Below, in pieces: positions 1 to 10,400 of a stretch of DNA of 23,600 nt. The notes below the pieces were generated by a model. The model had not been told where the DNA came from and did not search any database. It saw only the letters and a program-made list of their open reading frames with translations. Source of the stretch: Phoronis ovalis (Eukaryota > Phoronida > Phoronidae); the NCBI GenBank assembly GCA_028565635.1, contig JAOXYB010054278.1, positions 2,284 through 25,883 of the forward strand. The letters are read 5' to 3'. A program made the position numbers and the translations under genes. Position 1 is the first letter of the stretch; every line of letters starts with the position of its first letter.

Positions 1-2552
1 AAGCTGACAGCTTTACAAATCTAGGAACTATTGCAAGTATTTACGATTCCTAAATATACAATGTTTTTGACAATGGGGCCCCCGTTTCATATTTGGTGAC
101 TGAACCCATCTTAATGGTCCATTGTTAGCCAATGTTTTTACTTAGTAATATAGAGACAACTAATTTTCAGTTGTGCATTTACGCATTTATTTTTAAAAAT
201 TTATTTCAGACTATGAAATTTACAATTTCTACCTATTTAGATCAGGGCCTCTGGTAGCAGAAGTTTGTTTTTCTAGGGAGATTTATTAATAAAAGGCAAG
301 AATCTCTGATTTCTTCCCCTGCAGGGGATCTAAATTTTGATTGTTAATATCTCCCTTAATATTGCTGATTTTCTGAAAAAGGTAATCTGGATTAGTAATC
401 CGTACAACAATCTGAATACGATAGCATTTTCTATTTCAAATTGTGAAATTTAAGTTTTGATTTTCATTGTTTTTAGCAATTAGTTTGTTCTTTCTCTAGG
501 CATCACTTGGTATAAGTGTAGAATGCTGAAGCTACTTGCTTCTAAAGAAATCTTTGTTGCTATATCTAAAATCAGTAGAATAGATTTCCGTGAAATGTGC
601 ACGGGCAAAACACCTCTCATTTGTGCAGTTCTGACTGCATGGAAAGGAGGTTAAGTACTATAAATTCAGTTGTTTTGTCAAAATGTTGTGAATTGTGGTA
701 ACCATTGTTTTTCGCTGGTAGAAGTAAACAATGTAAAATTTGTTTTTAAATATAGTTTTATTTATTTGAACTTATCCTTATGAACATCATAACGTCTAAC
801 AGCTGCAGCACTTCAATATTCAGGATGCACATTTTTCCATTCACACAGCAATACATCTTAGTGCTCTTGAAAATCTTTTTTAACATTGCGTGAGGGTAAA
901 CAATATTAGGGGACTATTTAATACCATCACAATTAATTTAGTCAAGGAGGGCATTTTGCTTGTCTCGACACAGCCTTTTCAATCTGAGGATGAGCAGAAG
1001 AATGAAATCTGATCCCATGACCACATCCTAATTAGCATACGTTCTCATTTATGGCAGTCTTCTGAAATCACAAGACATTTTCCACTTACAGTCAGATTGA
1101 TAAATCGCATTGAAGAGACGAAGCTCTTACTATGTATAGTAAGTAACCAAAATTCCGAAATATTGGTATTATTTATATCAAAGTTCCTATTTGAGAAACA
1201 CCGAATGGTCAGACACGAAATAGGACAGTGAGTAAAAAAAGGTGTGTGCCCCCCCTCGGGAAAAGCTTGCAAAGAGCACTACATCACAAGACATTATAGA
1301 TCGTATCTGTTTCCATAGATATTCCATAATAAACTTGCCTTTTAAGTACACAACTGATGCAAAACATTTGCTTACTAAACTTAACTGATATTCACACACT
1401 GAATATTGAAAAGTTAGCTGCACCAGTTTTGTTAAAAAGAGATCTTAAGTTTCTGAATTATTACAGGTACTCATACAATTTTTAAATAAAAATCTAGATT
1501 TATACCACTGGATTACAAAAATATAACAATAAATGTATATGTACAATTTACACAAATTTCTGATAAAACTTTTACATTCAGTTTTCCAATTACCAGAATA
1601 TCGAAATAATTAAGTATACATATCAGTGAAAAGGTCCAAAATACTAGGTGTTGTTTCCCAGTATGTTATTGGAAATTACACACTGCCTCTTACAACTTTT
1701 CTGCATGGGTAGCTATGATATGCAAAACATTCTGGAGTTAAAAGTGAAGAAAATACCAAAAATACAAAAATATGGATACAGTATAAGCCCTACCTCAGCA
1801 CCTGTCATACATGTAACTTAAAAATCCTTGAAGGCTGAAAAACAATCATGTTCTATCCAGTTTCTATGGTTTACACATTTTTCTTAGACACATGTTACTA
1901 CACTGTTTTTTCATTTGATAGCACTTTCCCACACAATGACACAGCAACAACCTAGGTGGTGACAGACCCTATTAATGCATTACTCACAACTTTCATTTGA
2001 TGTAGAGCATTAAAGGAATGAGTAGAACATTCTTGTGCTTACTTTTCACAGCAATTTCTACTATTGTATAGATACACAAACATTTTTATGCAAAGATCAA
2101 GTAATTTGTAAAAGGACAACTGATATGTAAAATTACTGGTGGAATTAGCCACAACTACAAAATGTCAGTGGACATTTAAGAAGCATTCTTAATCCCTTAT
2201 GCAAGGGATAACAACTCTTGTTACTCATATTTAGTTAAAATCACAGAATTCTCAGGCAAATCATATTTTCGCTAAATGAATACCATTTCTTTGACTGCAA
2301 TTTTAATTCCATGTGCTATGCACAGAGACATGTAGTTTCATACTCCAGCACCCGAATTCATGTTCAAGTATTATATTACATCCACAACAAATTCAGCAAG
2401 CAAGGAACTTAATGCCTTGTATTTAAACATAGAAAAGTAAATTTATGACCCAAGCAATGAAATTTTCATAACGAAAATATGGCGTCCCTGAATCAACTCA
2501 CAGTGTATATCTCCAATAATACAATCTTATTTACATTTATATATGTATATTA
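1..2552. other. No gene seen; AT-rich downstream sequence
   Basis: Only short open frames without family resemblance (such as 1045-1272 and 1187-1423 on the minus strand). No RNA gene or mobile element was recognised. It may be intergenic or part of a long 3' UTR. Confidence 0.6.

Positions 2553-2618
<66 letters not shown>
2553..2618. repeat. TATC tetranucleotide microsatellite
   Basis: About 16.5 uninterrupted TATC units, downstream of the meteorin gene. Its purity suggests a young, probably polymorphic locus. Confidence 0.97.
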
Positions 2619-2619
2619 A

Positions 2620-2621
<2 letters not shown>

Positions 2622-2653
<32 letters not shown>
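2622..2653. repeat. TA dinucleotide microsatellite
   Basis: 16 TA units directly after the TATC array, separated by three bases. Confidence 0.95.
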
Positions 2654-2656
<3 letters not shown>

Positions 2657-2662
2657 GTAATT

Positions 2663-2956
2663 GTCAGAAACCAGTATATTTAGTACTTTATCAGGAGGAG
2701 GTTTCCGAGTTATGCTCTTCCGTATATACAAAGTACCGGTTTGTGATGCAGTAAAATGACGTAAGAAAAATCTGAGTAACTGTCAGAAACCAGTATATTT
2801 AGTACTTTATCAGGAGTAGGTTTCCGAGTTATGCTCTTACATATATACAAAATACTGGTTTGTGATGCAGTAAAATGACATCAGAAAAATCTGAGCAACT
2901 GTCACAAACCAGTATAATTAGTACTTTATCAGGAGAGCATAACTCGGAAACCTACT
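2663..2956. repeat. 119-bp tandem repeat with inverted third copy
   Basis: Copies begin at 2663, 2782 and 2901 with an exact 119-bp period and a few substitutions. Each of the first two copies contains a short inverted repeat (aaaccagtat ... atactggttt, degraded in the first), so the unit resembles a tiny MITE of about 86 bp plus a 33-bp spacer. The third copy runs for about 35 bases and then switches strand: 2934-2956 is the perfect reverse complement of 2815-2837 (23 bp). Confidence 0.9.
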
Positions 2957-3924
2957 GTAATGAAAATGCAACAACTATCAATAATTATGATTTAAGGTGG
3001 CCAGACCTAATTGGGACAAGTTATACACACTTTACACTTTGACTAGAATTTTGGGCAGTAAACTTCCAAAAATTCTACTCAAAATGAGAGTGCGAATAAC
3101 TTTTCCCAAACGGGTCTTGTCACGTTAAGATACTGTGTAGCAAATTACACAAAAGTTGAGCATCTCAAAATCTGTTTAAAATAAGTATGCAATTAATAAA
3201 TCAACATTTTACTAGTCTAATACTTACACAACAACTTGCATAGTTTTAAAAGTGAGTACAAAGCCTGGTATTATAACTGGCCTCATCAGTAGTATTTGTT
3301 GAATACAATTTACTTTACACATCAAGGAGTTTTAATATTACAAAAGTTATCTGTAATAGTATCAGATATCCCCAAATATATAACTGGTTTAGGGTATCAG
3401 TAGTCACCCTAAATTTCAAACACTATTCATACATGTTTGAGGCTTACATAAAAGGAACATTGGCCCTGTAAAATGCATAAATAAAATATTCTGAGGAGAA
3501 TATGAGTGTTATTTGAAATTTAAATTCACAGCCCCAAATTGGTAGCTTATATGAATGTACACAAAAGTAATTGGATACAATGCACCAACTTTTCTCCAAC
3601 CATGAATTTTTATTTATTGCTTTTTAAAAAGCTAAGAATGAATTCAACCATATTTGTCCCTGTTTAATCCACCATAACATAAGGTACACCCTGGTCTTGT
3701 CATCTCATCATTTTATTCTAGTTTTTCAAAGGGAACTATACAAGTTCCCATGAAATGTAGAAATGGCAAATAATTCTAGCTTTCAATGCAGTGTATGTAA
3801 GCATTCCAGTAAATATATACACCTTCAGTATTGTTTCTATTCTATAACTGATATAGGGAACTTCTGTTTTACACAGCTTTTGTGTAATTATTTATCAACA
3901 AGTCACTATCTTGCTACAGCTTTT
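2957..3924. other. No gene seen between the tandem repeat and the poly(A) signal
   Basis: AT-rich sequence with further minus-strand AATAAA hexamers, for example at 3712-3717. Part of it could be 3' UTR if a distal site is used. Confidence 0.5.
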
Positions 3925-3930
3925 TTTATT
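3925..3930 (-). promoter_or_regulatory. Candidate poly(A) signal of the meteorin homologue
   Basis: AATAAA on the minus strand, the first canonical hexamer downstream of the stop (about 174 nt). A GT-rich stretch (gtgacttgttg) follows about 20 nt further on. Later hexamers exist, for example at 3712-3717, and the AT-rich context makes chance matches common, so the true 3' end could lie further away. Confidence 0.4.
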
Positions 3931-4103
3931 CAAGTCAGAATTGACAGAAACACTTGTTCCAGCAGTTAACTCTCTCTCATAATTGGTCCTAATCCTTCAA
4001 TCACCAAGTTAACTAGAACTTCAGCGAATGTCTGTTCCTGAATCAACATTATCTGACAGTAACTACAAGTACTGACAGAGCACCATAACTTTTTTCTTTA
4101 ACA
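3931..4103 (-). other. Putative 3' UTR of the meteorin homologue
   Basis: Sequence between the TAG stop and the first AATAAA. It is AT-rich, with no further coding similarity or structured element seen. Its extent depends on which poly(A) signal is used. Confidence 0.4.
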
Positions 4104-4423
4104 CTAGTCTTCATCTGCTGAACATACTGTGTTTCCCGTCCTTATTGCTACATTTTTTATTCGTTCCCAATCGTCTAATCTGGGAGCACACTGCAAATAT
4201 GCCCGTCCGAGACGAATACGTCCTGTGACTAAAAACTCTCCATTTCCATGCCGAACTCCGCATTTTAATGGTGCAATAACAGTTCCTCGTAATTTACCCC
4301 GGGTTCCTGTCACCCGTTTGAACTGCTTCGTTTTCTGATGATGTAATTTGTGAACTAAAAGCTGCACCTCAGTTTCCTCTTGAGCATTATTATGTTGTAC
4401 CTGGGCTAGTGTTCCAACCACAA
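4104..4423 (-). CDS. METRNL: Meteorin homologue exon 4 (C-terminal domain and stop)
   Basis: Encodes the rest of V183 to D288 and a TAG stop. The acceptor is tatctttcttattttag|TT. The start VVVGTLAQV aligns with the vertebrate segment after T-S-D-F. HKLHHQKTKQF (207-217) matches the family's S-R-L-Y-R-Q-K-x-R-V-F. KCGVRHGNGEFLVTG (236-250) matches E-C-G-V-R-P-G-H-G-D-F-L-F-T-G, and QCAPRLDDWERI (260-271) matches G-C-A-P-R-F-x-D-F-x-R. The last cysteine, C283, matches the terminal P-C-E of vertebrates. The frame runs on upstream to an ATG at 4457, but that part is intronic and contains the polypyrimidine tract and acceptor. This half resembles an NTR-type fold. Confidence 0.94.
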
Positions 4424-7400
4424 CTAAAATAAGAAAGATACTGTAAGAGTTACACATATCTACTCAAAAATGAATGCAGGAAACTAGTAGGACACATGCA
4501 AAAAATAAATGGAATTTTTCATTGTTCTGGGACTATTTTGCAGTAGGAACCAACGCGGTAGATCATTCTTGAAAAGTTGTTTTACCCCAAATTTTACTAC
4601 CTGCTGGCCTAAGCAACTTAAAACTAGGTAACTTTAAACATCTGTAAATTTGCACCAGTCATAGGACATATAGTTTAACAACCAGCACAGATTGAATCCA
4701 GCCAAAGCTCAATAACACACATAGTGAAAATCATGTCTACATAATTACATAAAGTCTGTGTCAAATCCAATTAGGGCAAAAGAATTATCTGCAGAGCTAG
4801 AGACATTCCTGGACTAGCTCCCAGGGATTCCACTTGATTCTACATGCCCCAGTGTATGAATTGCTATGAAATAACTGGAGAGAGTAGCGGATTTGATAAT
4901 TTGGGCAATTTTGCAAAAATGTCAGATGGAGTGCCATCATTTAGTCTTTAAAAATGTCATGTCTTAAAATCTGTGTTGGAAGAAATAATGTGAAGAAATG
5001 AAGAACTGTTGTAGCATAAATCTCCACACAGCTACTTAATTTTATAATCCGTTTCTTATGGTCACCAACACAGGTACGAAACGACAAGCACATGTCAAAC
5101 TTGTTACTTTGGAAAATCAAGATTTTAACCACAGTTGCAAGTGTACACACAGCAGGTTAATAAAAATTGAGAAAATTTGCAAAAATTTGACAAACACTTA
5201 ACCTTTGATTATATTAATAAGACATAAAACACTGGACAGATTTAATTTGCTATGATCAAAACGCTTTATCCACAGTCTATTGGAGTGAGACAAGCACATG
5301 CCAACCCAGCATGGAAGTATAAATGGAAAACAAACATTTCAATTTGCCAGAACAGAATTTGTGACATAGCTCCTGGTGAGAAATAATTTTGAACAGTATG
5401 GCTTTTAAAATCTGTGCTAGAAAATGTCTTGCTCCATTCTCAAAATAATGCATATAGTTACTTTACTATTTATACTATTTTTTTTTAATATTAGAAGCAA
5501 GGATTAACTTTGTGTATCATGCTATGAAATGAATGAACATATTGCAAACTCATTTCTTATTGTATTCTTTTACATAAATTGCTCACTTTTAGGTCTAGTC
5601 TCAACTATAACAGGATTAAGTCAAAATGTTTCACATTTATTTGTCCCATAATAAAAGGATTCACTCAAGGTAATTTGACATTCTACACCAGAAAACACGA
5701 TTTGTTACTTCCAATGTACAATATGGCAGACAAGCCAGCAATCACGACAAATCAAATTAGATATGGTAATAATCAGAAATTTTATAGTGCTTATGTCTCC
5801 TTTTCATCTAATTTTTATTGCAAAATGGGTTTAAACAAGCATATAATAATTTATTTTGACACAAACAGAGAAGAGATTCGATTAAGCAGCTGGTAATTTT
5901 GAGGGGAACTATCACTTAAAATGAATTCTTTTCGTTATTTTATAGCACAATGGGCCAATTACGAGACTATCAAAAATGAATCTTGACAGGAAGCTAAAGG
6001 ATACCTTTTGCCAGACCGATTAAAACTTTCGATCAAATACTGTCTTGATTACAATGTTTTGTTTAGAATTTTTTCTAAAAATTGATTTTGGCGACAGGTT
6101 GGTTGCTTGCCTACCCAGTATCAGATGGTCAAAAATATGCCACCAGACACAACAGGCAGACACCGAATATTGACATGACATCAAGTAGAAATTAAATTAT
6201 CTTAACTGTAACACTTTGAGTGAGATACCATGTTCTTTTACAGACTAAAAAAATTAATTCCACAGGTTTATTTCAGTGTTCCTCAGGTGTCTTTAAACAA
6301 ACAGGACAGAATAATGGAAACTTATGTAAAGCATAAGGATTTTTCTAACAAATGTAGATAACATAGGCAGGTACTGATATAAATTTAAACAATTTTAAAG
6401 TTAACTCAACTGCAATAAACCTTTCAACATCATAAGCTCTGGTATTTTTAAAGCTCAATGTTCTTCAAGGAAATAAAACAGGGACATAACATAACCTAGG
6501 ACCATTTATTTGATTATGCAGCTCAACATGTGTTTAGTTTGTTCTAATTGCACAAGTTGATTTTAAATAAAAATAACTTTCAAAAACAAATAATTTTGTA
6601 AAATGTCACAGACTTCAATTCATAGAAGCCACTGCTTATAAGGGGTATATGGCCAAAAGCTTTCTGTTCATTGTCTTTATGATAAGTGACCAACTTCTGT
6701 TTTTTCTGACAGCTAATAAAGGTCCAATTAAGCTTTAATGAGTGTATTATGTTTATCCCTCAGTTTATTTATGGATTGGTAGAATATACAGTCTTTACTT
6801 CATTGGCACAAGTTTACATAATTAGTGTGACAGGTCCAGCTATCTCTTTGAACTTAAGAACAGTGTTTGTGTGATTCTTCCAAATCTTATTACAGTAAAG
6901 ACAGCAGAGAAGCCATTACATCATTTATATCATAACAAAAGGTTGATGACTCCAAAGACTTGTATCATAGTAATAATGCTGCATCAGTACTTTCTGGCAG
7001 TATGTAAATGAATCTGAATTCCTTATGCTTATTCACTGACAATCACTGCAAATTTATGTAAACAAGGCAAGGTGACTATGACCCAAAACAAAGGTTATAT
7101 GCAAAAGCACATGTTTTTTTGTGACATCCCCAGTCCTCTTTCATCTTCTTTGCTAGAGAATAACAAGGATATCAGGATTGTAAATACCATTACAAACTTT
7201 CATACTTTTTTCAACAACCAGTTAATGACATTGTAAAAAGATATGTAACTACAGCTACTAGGGGAATTAAACAGGAAATTGTTTGTAAACTAACTCAAAG
7301 AAAATAGGAAATAAAAAACTTGGAAAAACTATCAACATGTATTACTTGTAGATTGAATGTGAAACATGACCCTTTGTACCAAACAAAACCTCTTCCACCT

Positions 7401-10400
7401 AAAAAAATGTGACTTGGCAGATGTCCCCATATGGTAGCTACAAATGGTCAACATCTTTGCAGCTTTTATCAACACCATATGAACTATTTTAACAATGTCA
7501 CAGCTACAACAGCAGCAGAAACAAAATCCAGAAAGATCACGAGAGCCTGTTAATCGGGAGAGGGAGATAGATCAGGGGGAAAGAGATACAAAGATAGTAA
7601 AGGACATTATATCGCATACATCGTCCAATGGCTCACTCACGCTGCAGTAAGAGCAAAGTGGACGAGTGAATGTCTGGTGAGCTAGAGAATGCAAACACGT
7701 CACTTTAAAATCTTCTCTCTTACATTTAATTCTTTAATTCAACATTATATTGACACTGCTCTTCACAGGTCTCTACCATTTCTTACTAAGAATATTAAAT
7801 CCGGGCTTAGCCAGATAAATTCTATTAACATCAGAATAGTTTAATCCTTGCTTTTATTTTTATTGTTGGAACTCAATCTTACAAAAATATGTTCATGCAA
7901 AGTACTATGAAGTGGGGATTAAACTTTTATGAACAGATTTCAGGAACAGTTTAAAGATCTTAATTTTATGATTACTAATGCATTTTTTACACCCAAATAT
8001 TTTCCATATATAGTCCATTAAAGACAATTTTAAGATAGATTCAACATAATAATTCTGTCATGTTCTTTAAATATTGCCCAATATGAAAAATGACACTTGC
8101 GCAAATTCACACAACATAGTTCAACATACATTTACCATTTAAAACAGGAAAAGAAACCAGTCCAGTAAACTGACAACAATATTTTGCAAATAATAAATTT
8201 CCTATAGTAACTATTTATCATTTAATTCAAGAGGCTTAAAAACACAAACTTATTTGTACCTAGATGTTGGACTAGTTACAAACATTTAAAGGTTAACATG
8301 CAAGAAGAGATGTCTTGTGGCACTGCAATAGTTTTCAAAAGAGAAAACTTTCAAGTTTAAACTTGTCAGATATTCTTTTATTATAATGCTGCTATGTCAA
8401 GGGCTTCATTCAGAGTATTAATAAAGCTCTCTGTGATATATGGTGCATCAACATTTGTTGAAATTGAATTTCTGATACATTTGAGAAATCTGATTGCCAT
8501 GAAAGACAAACAAAATAGTTATCTACCAATCTTTTATATGTTTAAGACATTTCCCACAAAATATGAGTGCAGCCATAAACAATCTCCAAAAAGAAAATTC
8601 ACGGTCCAGCAGATACTGTCTAAAGGTAATTTTTCAGTTATTTCAAATGAATAGGCATGGATAATAGGATGAACAATATTTATGGCAGGCTATCTCTTTA
8701 TCTCACATATTTCATCTTGAAGAATGTTTTCTTTTTTAATCAGGCTTGCCAACAAATAAATATGAAACAGATGAAATGTGTTAACATTTCCAAAATAGCC
8801 CAGCCCATCAGGTACTCAAGCACCCTAATAATTCAGATTAGAGGATCCATGCATTGTTAGAAGTGAGATTTGTTTCAAACCCAACAGAGCTGTTAACTAA
8901 CTGTTAAATGAGGATATGCATCCATCCTTCTTCCTTACACATATTTAGAGGACTTATATATTGATATCATGACTAATTCAATTGTTTATAACACTACCTA
9001 GTTAAATATAATTGTTTTCAATAAATTTAAAGTTTGCAGGTTACAGTAAATGAGGTTGATTTCTGTAAGCAACATAATGGTCAGTAGTAGAAAATTAACA
9101 TGGTTTAGGACAGTGATACATACAGTGATACAATCCCTAAACTGCATTGATGAAAATGAAGCAGAAATATGATACCTGTTGAAACTTTTAATAGGCAGAC
9201 AAATGGAGACAAATCACTGATTATAATCGATTGTAATACAAAATAGACCACAACACAATGTTTTCCATCAAATCATGTAAATTATGGATACAGTTAAATG
9301 AGAAAATAGCCTCATTTATCAACTGTTCAAAACTTGTGTAATAAGTCATATTTCTTCTTAAACAAAACATTTCATTGAAGGATATAAGAAAGTTTAATAA
9401 GTATCATTTGTTACTGCCCTTTCTCAGATCAGGTGCACTGAATTTTCCCTCCCATTTTGTAATTTAGTCACTTGTACTATTACATCATTAACTAAAGGGC
9501 ACTTACCGAAATCACTAGAACAAAAACTATCTAAAATTTCTTCATCTGTACATGGTCGGCAATCTACAAAGATAGCAGTAAAACTTATTACTTTTGAGCT
9601 GATAATGCCATAATAAACCAACAAAGCTGTAACCAAGGGAAATGACTGTGGCAGATATTAAGGAAATGTTCACTTCTTTAAATAATCAAAGGTATCATTT
9701 TAACTGTAAAAGAATTTTAGTATAAACAAAAACCCCACCAAAATCACAGATCATTGATAGATAAGACAGTATGCTAGCTACATTCAAAATACAGGTGCTT
9801 AATGCAGAAGTAGTCTTTTTCAACAAGTTGCTTTGAAGTTTTAGCCACATCAGTGTCATGTCATTTGCAGGGACAAGGAGGAAACCATCAATATCCCCCA
9901 TCCCTTATACAACAGACACCCTTCTTGAATCATTAGGGTTGCTCCTATAAGGGAGCAAGCCTATTGGTTTTGTATGATTTCTTTCTTCTCTTCTTTTTCC
10001 AATTTTCAGCAAGCTATATCTCGAAGACGGTTACAGCTAGGAACTTGATGTATGACATCCCTGTGGTAGGCCATTGTTGACCTTGAGGTCAACAGGTCAT
10101 TTGAAGGTCAAATTTGGGAAAAAATTCACAATGTTCTAAAATTATTGTATTGAGTTACAGCGAAGTATTTTAGACGATCTTTCAGAATATTTTGGTACTA
10201 AAAGGTTTTTTAAATTTTTTTGGCATCTTTTCAATTAATTTATTGATCTGTCCAAAATTCACTAAGCCATATTTCGAAGTCTGTTGTAGTTAAGGACATG
10301 ATACTTGAGGTTTGACATCCCCAGGGTAGGCCATTGCTGACCTTGGGGCCAAAAGGTCATTTAGGGGTCAAAGGGGCATTTAGGGGTCAAAGGTCAAAAT

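Noticed and set aside
1045-1423. Overlapping minus-strand frames of 75 and 78 codons
   Set aside because: No domain or similarity recognised, and the two overlap in different frames.
4424-4457. An ATG at 4457 giving exon 4 its own hydrophobic N-terminus (MCNSYSIFLILVVVG)
   Set aside because: It looks like a signal peptide, but the region holds the polypyrimidine tract and AG acceptor. The family alignment continues only from 4423, joined to exon 3.
5579-5896. 105-codon open frame on the plus strand in intron 3
   Set aside because: It begins at TTG, has no recognisable domain and shows a composition typical of AT-rich intron.
7551-7590. Purine-rich G-runs as a possible G-quadruplex
   Set aside because: Only three G-runs of three or more are present, and the tract is better explained as the pyrimidine tract of a minus-strand acceptor-like site.
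8394-8860. Two consecutive plus-strand frames (86 and 67 codons)
   Set aside because: No family resemblance and no splice logic linking them; best explained as chance frames in intron 3.
9424-9506. Read-through of exon 3 to a TGA at 9424
   Set aside because: A full-consensus GTAAGT donor at 9506 ends the exon. The residues after it do not match the family, whereas exon 4 does.
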